Part shown: positions 34,418 to 41,743 of the stretch, piece after piece | How positions within the stretch are numbered: position 1 is the first letter of the stretch | How the letters are laid out: the number at the start of each line of letters is the position of its first letter | Assembly: GCA_017307505.1 (NCBI GenBank) | Contig: JAFKEE010000017.1 | Span: 1-64,000 of the forward strand | Length of the DNA: 64,000 nt | Direction: 5' to 3' | DNA from: Acidobacteriota bacterium | GTDB taxonomy: Bacteria; Acidobacteriota; Terriglobia; Bryobacterales; Bryobacteraceae | Position numbers and translations under genes: made by a program | The notes under the pieces: generated by a model | What the model was told of the DNA's origin: nothing | What the model saw: the letters and a program-made list of their open reading frames with translations, nothing else | Databases searched by the model: none

Positions 34418-34444
34418 TCGCGGACCGCGATGATTCGGACTATA
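34418..34444 (-). promoter_or_regulatory. Candidate promoter and palindrome before the molybdoenzyme operon
   Basis: On the minus strand a good -10 (TATAGT, 34444-34439) lies in an AT-rich segment; the -35 is unclear. A 13-bp palindrome TCGCGG-A-CCGCGA (34418-34430) lies just downstream, in the 5' leader, where a repressor could act. Both are by eye. Confidence 0.4.
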
Positions 34445-34629
34445 AGACCTTAAAATATTCCTGAAACACACACGCCAATGAGCTCTGTGGGCGAACTCGC
34501 ACACCTGCAAACGCCCTATTGCGAAAGTTCACGCTGCGCAGATTTTGCGCGCCTGCCGGTGTGTGCAGGAATCCGCAAGCTGGCCAGGATTGCTCCGGGT
34601 CGCTGGCGGGTTCCCATCGATGAAGCCGG

Positions 34630-35031
34630 TTATGAATTGCCTTCGCTGGAGACGCCGAATTCCTGCTGCCAATCGGCCAGCTCATAGATGGGCCGGATTT
34701 CGATCACGCTGGGTCCTGGCATGGGGCTGGGGCAGCGTTTCACCCAGGCGACCGCTTCGTCCATGTCCTTCACTTCCCAGAGCCAGTAACCGGCGATCAG
34801 CTCGCGGGCTTCGGCGAATGGCCCGTCGGTGACCGCGCGGCGGGGGCCATCAAAGGCAATGCGCTTGCCGTGGGAGGAGGGTTTGAGCCCGTCGGCCCCT
34901 CGTAGGATGCCGGCCTTGCGCAATTCTTCGTTGAACTTGCCCATCTCCTCCATCATCTGCATCGCCTCGGGCGTGGGGCGAAATCCTTTTTCGCTGTCCT
35001 CGGTTGCCTTCACGAGCACCATTACGCGCAT
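34630..35031 (-). CDS. YCII-related (DGPF) protein, stand-alone
   Basis: 133 residues with AGGGAG upstream. It has the canonical motif VTDGPFAEARELIAGYW and the start MRVMVLVKATEDSEKG. It is the same family as the ECF42 partner at 15266-15667 but has no sigma gene beside it and no TGTCGA-type promoter. It could be a stray target of that sigma factor or independently regulated; an 18-bp palindrome lies 31 bp upstream. Confidence 0.9.
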   Translation of the reverse strand: MRVMVLVKATEDSEKGFRPTPEAMQMMEEMGKFNEELRKAGILRGADGLKPSSHGKRIAFDGPRRAVTDGPFAEARELIAGYWLWEVKDMDEAVAWVKRCPSPMPGPSVIEIRPIYELADWQQEFGVSSEGNS

Positions 35032-35361
35032 TGGCTGTCTCCCTTTGTGGCTCTGTTTCGGGGCCGGTCCGGACCGGCCACCTAGCTTTCCTCATTCTAG
35101 TGCCGTGGAATCCTGAGACCCGGTGCTCCGATCGCATGTGCGACCGGAGGACGGATGCGGGCGCGCTTGCCCAAGGCGCAGTGCGGATTGGCGAATCCTC
35201 CGCCGGCTGCCTTTCCGGGACAACGCTTGCGGGCCGGCTGTTTGAGAGTAACCGCAGGACACAGGCATCCTTCATCCACCGGGCTGAGGGGATTCGGGCC
35301 GTGAAATGAGGCATGCGCCCGCTCGACAACCCCGAATAACAAGCGGACGATATTTGCAGCA
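35032..35361. other. Divergent intergenic region, no gene
   Basis: Besides the 18-bp palindrome it holds a second dyad, CTCCGATCGCA / TGCGACCGGAG (35126-35149, 10 of 11 matched). No convincing coding frame. It carries the promoters of the DGPF gene and of the secreted protein that starts at 35362. Confidence 0.5.
35062..35079. promoter_or_regulatory. 18-bp perfect palindrome upstream of the DGPF gene
   Basis: GGCCGGTCCGGACCGGCC is a perfect palindrome ending 31 bp before the start codon at 35031. It could be a repressor site or an RNA hairpin; no matching site was found before other genes in the window. Confidence 0.5.
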
Positions 35362-36192
35362 ATGCGACTGGAATTATTGGTGGCCGGACTCGCCTGGATT
35401 TTGGCGATGCCGGTGAGGGCGGCAGATGAGCTCAGCCCCGGCTTGCTGGAGGATCTGGTCCAGGCGAGTTTCCCCGGAGCCAGCATCCGGAGCATCCCGG
35501 AGAACCGCTGTGAACCGCGACCGGCTGAAGCGGTCCGCGGCGGCGTAACCCGGCCGCATCCACCGTGTTTCCAGGTCATCGCGCCGCCGGTGCGGGAGGA
35601 GTTGACGGTGGCCACTTCCGTTCTCGCCGATGGTCCGCCCGGCTCGCGGCGGTTCGTGCAGGTGGAGACCGTGACCCGGCCCAGGCCGGCTAGCGATCCG
35701 CAATATGTGCTGCTGATGACCTACACCTTTCCTGATATTGACCACTGCAATCAGTGCGGGTTCATGGGCAAAGTGGCCTTGTTGACGCAGGAGCGCGGAC
35801 AGCGGAAGTCGTCGGTGGCTTACCTGGAGGGCTCCAATCTGACGATTGACCGGGGCGCCTTCGTTGATGTCACGGGCGATGGGCAACCGGAGCTGCTGGT
35901 GGATACCTCCGGCGGAGCGAATGCGGTGTCGGAAGGCAGCCTGTGGGTGTATGACGTGACCGGTTCGACGCTGCGGTTCCTGGTCCAAGTCGATACCCAG
36001 TATGACAGCGTCAATTCGGGATTTCCTTGGGAGCGGTACTACAAACTCCTGGATCCGGCTCGAAGCCGGGCTACCGGAGGGAAAGCTCTGGTGTTTCGAA
36101 CCAGCGTGGTGGTCCGGGATAAGCGGATCTTTGACCCACCGGAAGGGAAGGATGAGATCGTGCCGCTGCCGGCGGCCGGTCACCGGCAGTAG
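35362..36192 (+). CDS. Secreted protein with an FG-GAP-like segment
   Basis: 276 residues with a signal peptide (LELLVAGLAWILAMPVRAAD). A VDVTGDGQPELLVDTSGGAN segment around 172-191 resembles the calcium-binding FG-GAP/VCBS loop (DxTGDGxxEL), but only one such loop is seen. Two nearby cysteine pairs (CEPRP/CF and CNQC) may form disulfides after export. I recognise no full-length family. No operon partner is apparent; the next gene is 423 bp away. Confidence 0.75.
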   Translation: MRLELLVAGLAWILAMPVRAADELSPGLLEDLVQASFPGASIRSIPENRCEPRPAEAVRGGVTRPHPPCFQVIAPPVREELTVATSVLADGPPGSRRFVQVETVTRPRPASDPQYVLLMTYTFPDIDHCNQCGFMGKVALLTQERGQRKSSVAYLEGSNLTIDRGAFVDVTGDGQPELLVDTSGGANAVSEGSLWVYDVTGSTLRFLVQVDTQYDSVNSGFPWERYYKLLDPARSRATGGKALVFRTSVVVRDKRIFDPPEGKDEIVPLPAAGHRQ

Positions 36193-36446
36193 GAAGGGCG
36201 GGGTTGCCCGGTTGCCGTGCGGGTCCTTGGTTGCGGGGGGGCGGGCTGAAGCCCTTTGCAGACTGAAGTCCACCCCACAGGGCTTCCGTATGCGGCGCTT
36301 GGCTTGCGGCGGTTTCGGCGGGCATCGGCCAGCGTGTGGCTGTGCTTGGTTTCTTTGAGGATGATCGCGCGTCCGGGGGTTGGGGGCATGAGGGGCGCGA
36401 CGGTGACGATTGGGCGGTTGCGGATGGGGGCGGGGCGGATTGCTTA

Positions 36447-36479
36447 CGTGGCCCGCTCCTTACCAGTCGCGGTTCGCAG
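36447..36479 (-). repeat. Dispersed 33-bp repeat, copy 3
   Basis: Identical over all 33 bp to copy 1 at 114-146, on the opposite strand. It is followed 5 bp later by the diverged copy at 36485-36513. Confidence 0.9.
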
Positions 36480-36484
36480 TGAGT

Positions 36485-36513
36485 GCCCGCTTACTGACGT
36501 GCGCGGTTCGCAG
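36485..36513 (-). repeat. Diverged copy of the dispersed repeat
   Basis: The plus-strand ends GCCCGCT and GCGGTTCGCAG match copy 3, but the central 11 bp differ at most positions; the length between the ends is unchanged (29 bp). This suggests a conserved two-part element with a variable centre. Confidence 0.65.
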
Positions 36514-36615
36514 TGACATGCTTGCTGATGGGTGCGGTGCGCTGCGCTTGGACGCCCGGGCGGCCTGGTAACAAAAAGAGGCTCACGCCCCAGGGCAGGA
36601 ACACACCTGCTCCCG

Positions 36616-37410
36616 ATGGAGTCTAATCGCGGCGGAGGGCCAGAATTGCTCGAACTCCGCAGCCTCACCAAACGCTTCAGCGGTATCCCCGCCGTTGACG
36701 ATGTCAGCTTCACTGCCCTGCCCGGCCAGGTTACGGGTTATCTGGGGCCGAACGGCAGCGGCAAGTCGACTACGGTGAAGATGATCACGGGCCTGCTGGA
36801 ACCCAGCGAGGGGCACGTGCTGTGGCGCGGCACCGATGTTCGCGCCGACCTCACCGGGTTCCAGGCCCAACTGGGGTATGTCCCGGAGGAGCCGTACCTC
36901 TACCCGCACCTGACCGGCGCCGAGTACCTGGAGTTGACGGGCGAACTGCGCCTGATCCCGCGCCAGAGGCTGTGGCTCAAGATCGAGGCCTTCCTGCGCG
37001 AGTTCGGACTCTGGGAGGACCGTTATACCGCCATCGCCTCCTACTCGAAGGGCATGCGGCAGAAGATCCTGCTGGCCGCCGCGCTGCTGCACGACCCGGC
37101 ACTGGTGATCCTGGATGAGCCGTTTTCCGGGCTCGATATCCATTCCACACTGGTGCTGCGCCGGCTGATCCAAACTCTGGCGGAGTCCGGCAAGACGGTA
37201 CTGTTCAGTTCGCACGAACTGGAGACGGTGGAGCGCGTGTGCTCGCGCGTCGTCATCCTGCATAAAGGCAAGGCCGTCGCGAATGATTCGGTGGAGCATC
37301 TGCGCGGCCTGATGGAACTGCCAACGCTCGAAGCCATCTTCACGCAGCTGGCCCTGCGCCAGGATCCCGATGAGATGGCCCAAAGACTGGCCGAGGCGAT
37401 GCGGCAATGA
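36616..37410 (+). CDS. ABC transporter ATP-binding protein
   Basis: 264 residues from the ATG at 36616. Walker A GPNGSGKST near 47, signature YSKGM, Walker B LVILDEPFSGLD and the SSHE switch are complete. The sequence resembles ABC-2-type export ATPases. The ribosome-binding site is poor (GGCAGGA too far upstream), so a GTG or TTG start nearby is possible. The permease gene overlaps the stop by 4 nt. Confidence 0.9.
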   Translation: MESNRGGGPELLELRSLTKRFSGIPAVDDVSFTALPGQVTGYLGPNGSGKSTTVKMITGLLEPSEGHVLWRGTDVRADLTGFQAQLGYVPEEPYLYPHLTGAEYLELTGELRLIPRQRLWLKIEAFLREFGLWEDRYTAIASYSKGMRQKILLAAALLHDPALVILDEPFSGLDIHSTLVLRRLIQTLAESGKTVLFSSHELETVERVCSRVVILHKGKAVANDSVEHLRGLMELPTLEAIFTQLALRQDPDEMAQRLAEAMRQ

Positions 37411-39116
37411 GCCGGCCCACCACACGCATAGAGCAGATCCGCTTCAACCGGCTGGTGCGCCACTTTGTCCACCGCTTCGTCGATCACGAACTGGTGGCCG
37501 CGGGCGGGGAGTTGCACCAGGTATTTGTCACCGCTTTCGGCCTGCTGGGTGGCTTCGGTTTCACCTTGACGCTCATCCTCTTCCTGCGCCATACGTTCCT
37601 GCCGGACAAGCTCTCGGCGGCCGTCAGGAACGCGATCGTCAGCTCCGACCAGATGACCCTGCTGCTGCTGGTGATGGCAGGCACCGGCTTCTTCGTGGTG
37701 CTGGGCTGGGATGCCTTGTTCACCGACCGGCGGGATGCGTTTATCCTCGGCGCCCTGCCCATTCCGACGCGGACTATCTTCGAGGCCAAGCTCTATGCCA
37801 TCCTGCTGTTCTTCTTCCTGCTCGTGACGGCCATGCAGATCTGCTCGGCTGTGCTGCTGCCGGCGGTGATGTTCCAACAGAGCGTCTTTCGTGCCATTGC
37901 CGTACAGGCGGCGGTGCTCACGTCCTCGGCGGCATTTGTCTTCTTCGGAGCCATGTCCCTGCAGGGCCTGCTGCTGCTGGTGTTGAGCTACTCCCGATTT
38001 CGGCAGGTCTCGGCCGTACTACAAATCTGCACGCTGCTGGCCTCGTTCGGGGTGGTGTTCCTCACCCCGGGCCTGAAGGACGCCGTGAGCGGAGCCGTGA
38101 ACTGGACACACTGGCTGCCCGCTTACTGGTTTCTGGCGCTGTGGCAGTCGTTGATGAATCAGCCCCAACTGCTGGAGGCCGGGCTCGGTGCGCGGGCGGT
38201 GTGGGGCACGGCCGGCGCGGCCAGCGTCGCATTTCTCGCGTTCGCGGGCGGCTATCGCCGCGCCATGCGCAAGGCTGTGGAGGGGCAGGAAGAGGCGCCG
38301 GCCGGCCCAGGGCCTGTCCACCATGCGATGCGCAGACTGCTCAATGCCACACTTCTGCGGGATCAACGGCAAAGCGCGGTGTTCTGGTTTACGTGGCGGA
38401 CCATCTCGCGCCATAGGGGACACCGGTTGCTGCTGGCCGTTTACCTGGGGCTGGGTCTCTCATGGGTCCTGACGGAGGCTTCCAGCATGACCCGCTCCGG
38501 TTTCACCGCCAGTACGTTGCGGGTCGATCCCGTGACGTGCACCATCCCGCTGGATCTCGCGTTTTTCCTGATGGCCGGCCTGCGCGTGCTGTTCACGCTG
38601 CCGGTGGAGTTGCGGGCCAACTGGATGTTCCGGCTGACGATCGGCGAGAAGACACCAGCCGTCGAAACCGGGACCCGCAAGTTTCTCATCTGCGCCGGAA
38701 TTCTGCCCATCGCGCTGCTGGCGCTGCCGGCCTACGCGCAAGCCTGGGGTTGGACCAATGCGCTGATCCATACCTGGTTCTATCTGCTGGAGACGGCGCT
38801 GCTGCTGGAGATCCTGATGCGCCAGTTCCATAAGATCCCGTTCACGTGTTCGTGGCTGCCGGGCAAGGCCAACCTGAAGGTCCGGCTGGGCGCCTATTTC
38901 ATCCTGTTCGGCTTCTCTTCGTCGATGGCGGGGGTTTTTGAGTCGCAGATCGTGCTCCACCACTCGCTGCGGAGCGCCGTGGTGTTCACCTGCATCCTGT
39001 TGGGGACGCTGGGCTGGCTGCGCTGGCGCAGGCACCAGGCCTTCCAGGAACCGTGGGCGATCACCTTTGAGGAGTCGCCGGATCTGGCGGTGAGCGGTCT
39101 GAACCTGATCCGCTGA
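37407..39116 (+). CDS. ABC-2-type permease, large
   Basis: 569 residues with about twelve hydrophobic segments, in two halves: VFVTAFGLLGGFGFTLTLI onward, and a second set from about 320. LGWDALFTDRRDAFILGALP lies after the second segment and is typical of ABC-2 permeases. The two-half layout suggests a full-size membrane domain acting with a homodimer of the ATPase encoded upstream. The exported substrate is unknown. Confidence 0.87.
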   Translation: MSRPTTRIEQIRFNRLVRHFVHRFVDHELVAAGGELHQVFVTAFGLLGGFGFTLTLILFLRHTFLPDKLSAAVRNAIVSSDQMTLLLLVMAGTGFFVVLGWDALFTDRRDAFILGALPIPTRTIFEAKLYAILLFFFLLVTAMQICSAVLLPAVMFQQSVFRAIAVQAAVLTSSAAFVFFGAMSLQGLLLLVLSYSRFRQVSAVLQICTLLASFGVVFLTPGLKDAVSGAVNWTHWLPAYWFLALWQSLMNQPQLLEAGLGARAVWGTAGAASVAFLAFAGGYRRAMRKAVEGQEEAPAGPGPVHHAMRRLLNATLLRDQRQSAVFWFTWRTISRHRGHRLLLAVYLGLGLSWVLTEASSMTRSGFTASTLRVDPVTCTIPLDLAFFLMAGLRVLFTLPVELRANWMFRLTIGEKTPAVETGTRKFLICAGILPIALLALPAYAQAWGWTNALIHTWFYLLETALLLEILMRQFHKIPFTCSWLPGKANLKVRLGAYFILFGFSSSMAGVFESQIVLHHSLRSAVVFTCILLGTLGWLRWRRHQAFQEPWAITFEESPDLAVSGLNLIR

Positions 39117-39241
39117 GGCGGGCGCGGCGCGGGGCTTGCAGGAACGGCCGAACCGCGGTGGATCCGGATGGGAGCCGGCCTGGAATCAGCACAACAGGCC
39201 GGTAATCCGCTAGCCTGGAAGCAGGCACCTATCCGATTCCT

Positions 39242-40339
39242 ATGTTCTCCCAAGTGTTCGACTCTCTCTGGGGGGCAGTGTCCGCAGCCCCCGATGCACC
39301 GCTGGATCAGGCCCACTTCGGCTCGGATCCTGTGCAGTTGTCTGCCCTGCTGGCCCAGAGCCGCCAGACCAAGTTTTCGTTGTTCGGGAACACAGTTTTC
39401 CCCGTCTCGCCGCTCTATGTCACCAGCATCTGCAAGGAGAAGTGTACTTACTGCAACTACAGGGCGGGCAGCAGCGATCCGGGCCTGAAGCGCGTGCGGC
39501 TTTCCGACGACGAACTAGCACGGGAAGTGGAGTTCCTGGTGGAGACCGAGGGACTGCGCGCAGTGGAGCTCGTCTACGCCAGCGACCCTGTCCTCACCCA
39601 CGCCGACATCGTGCGGCATATCGCTTTGACCCGCCGGATTGTCGAGCGTCATGGAGGGCATACGGTCGGTTTGAGCGCGGAGCCGATGAACGTCGACGAA
39701 TACCGTGCGCTGAAGGATGTCGGGCTCACCTTCTCTGTGGTCTGGCAGGAGACTTACGATCCGGTCCGCTACGCGGAACTGCATCCGGGAACCCACATCA
39801 AGTCCGATTTCGGCTACCGTCTCGACAGCTTCGACCGGATGATCCAGGCGGAGCTGGAAGGCGTGGGCTACGGGGTGCTGAGCGGCCTGGCCGACTGGCG
39901 CCGCGACTGGTCGATGCTGCTGCGCCATCAGCAATGGCTGCGGGAGACCTACGGACGCGGGTGCAACATCCTGGGCGTGCCGCGGCTGAAACCCGCGCCC
40001 GGCTCCACGTTCCGCGAGTTCTCCTACGCGCCGTCGGACGACGAGTTCCTGGCCCTGCTGGCGCTGCACAATGTGCGTTTTCCCGATGTTCGCCCCTTTG
40101 TGAGCACCCGCGAGGAGTTCGAACTGTGCCTGCGCATGGCCGAGGGCGGCGGCTGCCTGTTCACGCTGGACTGTTCCACCGTGCCGGGCGGCTATACACT
40201 GCCCAACCACGGAGCTCAGTTCGTCACGGGGAACTATGCCGCTCCGCGCTTCGCTCCGCTGGTGGAAGCGACGGGTCTGAAGTTGGACTGGTTCTGGAAT
40301 TCGCAGCCGGCCGAAGCGGAACTGGCGCGCAAGGCCTGA
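39242..40339 (+). CDS. Radical SAM protein, ThiH-like (2-iminoacetate synthase family)
   Basis: 365 residues. The radical SAM cluster motif is CKEKCTYC (Cys64, Cys68, Cys71). The body matches the ThiH/HydG tyrosine-lyase group: GLTFSVVWQETYDPVRYAEL, HIKSDFGYRLDSFDRMIQAE and GVLSGLADWRRDW. ThiH splits tyrosine to give the dehydroglycine unit of the thiamine thiazole. No other thi gene and no thiamine riboswitch are nearby. The C-terminus lacks the extra cluster site of HydG, so a hydrogenase maturase is unlikely. It is probably transcribed alone. Confidence 0.87.
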   Translation: MFSQVFDSLWGAVSAAPDAPLDQAHFGSDPVQLSALLAQSRQTKFSLFGNTVFPVSPLYVTSICKEKCTYCNYRAGSSDPGLKRVRLSDDELAREVEFLVETEGLRAVELVYASDPVLTHADIVRHIALTRRIVERHGGHTVGLSAEPMNVDEYRALKDVGLTFSVVWQETYDPVRYAELHPGTHIKSDFGYRLDSFDRMIQAELEGVGYGVLSGLADWRRDWSMLLRHQQWLRETYGRGCNILGVPRLKPAPGSTFREFSYAPSDDEFLALLALHNVRFPDVRPFVSTREEFELCLRMAEGGGCLFTLDCSTVPGGYTLPNHGAQFVTGNYAAPRFAPLVEATGLKLDWFWNSQPAEAELARKA

Positions 40340-40351
40340 GGGGCTCGCCGC

Positions 40352-40846
40352 TTACGATCGCGGGTTCAACAGGCCTGATTCAAGGGTGAGCCGGAAGAAT
40401 GTCTCCACCTGGGGCGCTGCGATGGCGAGCGCGTCGAGGTTGTGCCGGAAGAGCGCCTCGCCCGCTGGAGCGCGTGCGGCCAGGCCGGCCATGCGGTTGT
40501 GCAGGGCGTGCTCCTCGGCCTGTTCGGCCCGCAGTTCGGCATAGAGCAGAAGGCGCTTGATGGGGCCGCGCAGGTCTTCGTGCAGTTTCGGTTCCTTGCT
40601 GATCTTCTTCCGCAGAGCGCGGATCGGCTGTACGGCGGTCTCGCGAATTGTGGCGGTGTGCTGCTGGAGATCGGCCCACAAAGCGGCGTCGATGGAGTAG
40701 CCGGCGCGGGCAGCCCAGGCAGCCAGCAGGAGGCAGTTGACGTTGGCTCCGGCGGAGTTCTGCAGGTGGAGACAGACTTCGCGCATGCCGGGGTGTGAAT
40801 AGAGCCGGATACAAAACTGCAGGAAGGCGGGCGCGTCGTGTTTCAC
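40352..40846 (-). CDS. DUF2390 / TIGR02444 family protein
   Basis: 164 residues from a GTG. The sequence fits the TIGR02444 family (LYSHPGMREVCLHLQNSAGANVN early, then VQPIRALRKKI), a small helical protein of unknown function. No ribosome-binding site is evident. It converges with the ThiH-like gene 12 bp away. Confidence 0.85.
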   Translation of the reverse strand: MKHDAPAFLQFCIRLYSHPGMREVCLHLQNSAGANVNCLLLAAWAARAGYSIDAALWADLQQHTATIRETAVQPIRALRKKISKEPKLHEDLRGPIKRLLLYAELRAEQAEEHALHNRMAGLAARAPAGEALFRHNLDALAIAAPQVETFFRLTLESGLLNPRS

Positions 40847-40998
40847 GGGTGCTGGCGGCAGGCTGCGAAGGCCTCGAACAGAATGCCCGGAAAGCGGCCG
40901 GATGTGGTCCAGTCGCCTCGCAGTTGGTACGTCATAGAAGCTTCGCTACCTGCCTGGTTTCGATACAGAACTCCGGTCGTGAGGGCCGGGATTCATCG

Positions 40999-41379
40999 TC
41001 ATTGTATCGGGGGCGGGCATGGAAGTGGGTGCGGGATGGTGAGGCTCAGCGGTGGGAACGGAACACGAATCTTCGGGGCGCGTCTATTTCTGCCGCTGCG
41101 GGAAAGGAATCCTTGCAGCTCGGATTTGAGCAGGTAAGCGCCCGGAGTGACGGGATCGAAGGCAAATCAGCCGCCTTCGTCCGATATAACGGGCTTTGCC
41201 GCGACGGATCCGGGCGCCGTCAGCGATACCAGTGCACGGGCGAAGAGCCCTCCGGGTTCTTCGACAACTTGTCCCGTGATGCGAATGAGGCGAGCCGGGC
41301 TACGGGGGACGGAGTGTGCGCGGGCGGCGACCGGAAGGAGGACGAGGCAAACCGGGGTGATGGTGCGGGACCCGATCAC
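40999..41379 (-). pseudogene. Broken carboxypeptidase-regulatory-like secreted protein
   Basis: A GTG at 41379 begins a signal-like segment (MIGSRTITPVCLVLLPVAARA) followed by RITGQVVEEPGG and ARALVSLTAPGS, the usual opening of a carboxypeptidase-regulatory-like beta-sandwich. The frame reaches SDEGG, then a TGA (41169-41167), and resumes at once in the same frame as FAFDPVTPGAYLLKSELQGF, the expected second half. One substitution (for instance CGA to TGA) explains the stop. The remaining 32 residues to the TGA at 40999 do not look like a domain. Real genes of this kind are often extended by TonB-dependent-receptor domains, which are absent here. Confidence 0.7.
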
Positions 41380-41536
41380 GTCCGTTACGACCGGACTGAG
41401 ATCAAGCCTTCCACGGGCATTGCCGTGGCCTAGCCAACAAAGCAGTGAAGGGCAACCGACAGACGAGGGGAGCGTTGGGACGAGCCGCGCGGGCGGAAGC
41501 TGCAGTGGATCAGGAATATCAGCAGGGAAGGCTACC

Positions 41537-41579
41537 CGTGGGCGTCTTTCAGTCGAAACGATTCGTCAGGACGCCCACG
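41537..41579 (-). other. Stem-loop downstream of tRNA-Ser
   Basis: A 10-bp stem CGTGGGCGTC / GACGCCCACG (41579-41570 and 41546-41537 on the minus strand) encloses 23 nt that contain a smaller CGAA/TTCG dyad. It lies about 20 bp after the tRNA 3' end and may be a terminator, but no U-run follows. Confidence 0.5.
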
Positions 41580-41598
41580 CGGAATCAACTGGAAATAC

Positions 41599-41688
41599 TG
41601 GCGGAGGAAGAGGGATTCGAACCCCCGAGCGAGTCACCCCGCTAACGGTTTTCAAGACCGCCGCCTTCAACCACTCGGCCATTCCTCC
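41599..41688 (-). tRNA. tRNA-Ser, anticodon UGA
   Basis: Acceptor stem GGAGGAA / TTCCTCC, D-arm with GCCGAGTGGT, anticodon loop CTTGAAA with anticodon UGA, a long variable arm of the serine type, and T-loop GGTTCGAATCC. Discriminator G and an encoded CCA end at 41599. It decodes UCA and related serine codons. It stands alone. Confidence 0.96.
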
Positions 41689-41743
41689 TCCTCCAATTTA
41701 CGTTGTTTCGGACTGCCGGCGCAATTTGGAGAGGAGGGCTTCG

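Larger units (their letters stand above)
36193..36615. other. Repeat-bearing intergenic region
   Basis: No gene. The first part (36240-36300) contains GGGCTGAAGCCC-like dyads and runs of G. The 33-bp repeat and its diverged copy occupy 36447-36513. The ABC gene begins at 36616 without an obvious promoter in view. Confidence 0.6.

Noticed and set aside
39117..39241. Thiamine riboswitch before the ThiH-like gene
   Set aside because: None of the conserved TPP elements, such as CTGAGA, is present.
39242..40339. Hydrogenase maturase HydG
   Set aside because: The C-terminal cysteine cluster is missing, and no hydE, hydF or hydrogenase gene is nearby.
41167..41169. TGA as a selenocysteine codon in the regulatory-like gene
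   Set aside because: The position is a loop where Arg or a small residue is usual, and no SECIS-like hairpin is evident just after it; a nonsense change is simpler.
40795..41433. Plus-strand 212-codon frame upstream of tRNA-Ser
   Set aside because: Composition is not protein-like, and it overlaps the clearer remnant on the minus strand.
41599..41688. tRNA-Ser as an integration site of a mobile element
   Set aside because: No integrase and no duplicated tRNA end seen on either side.
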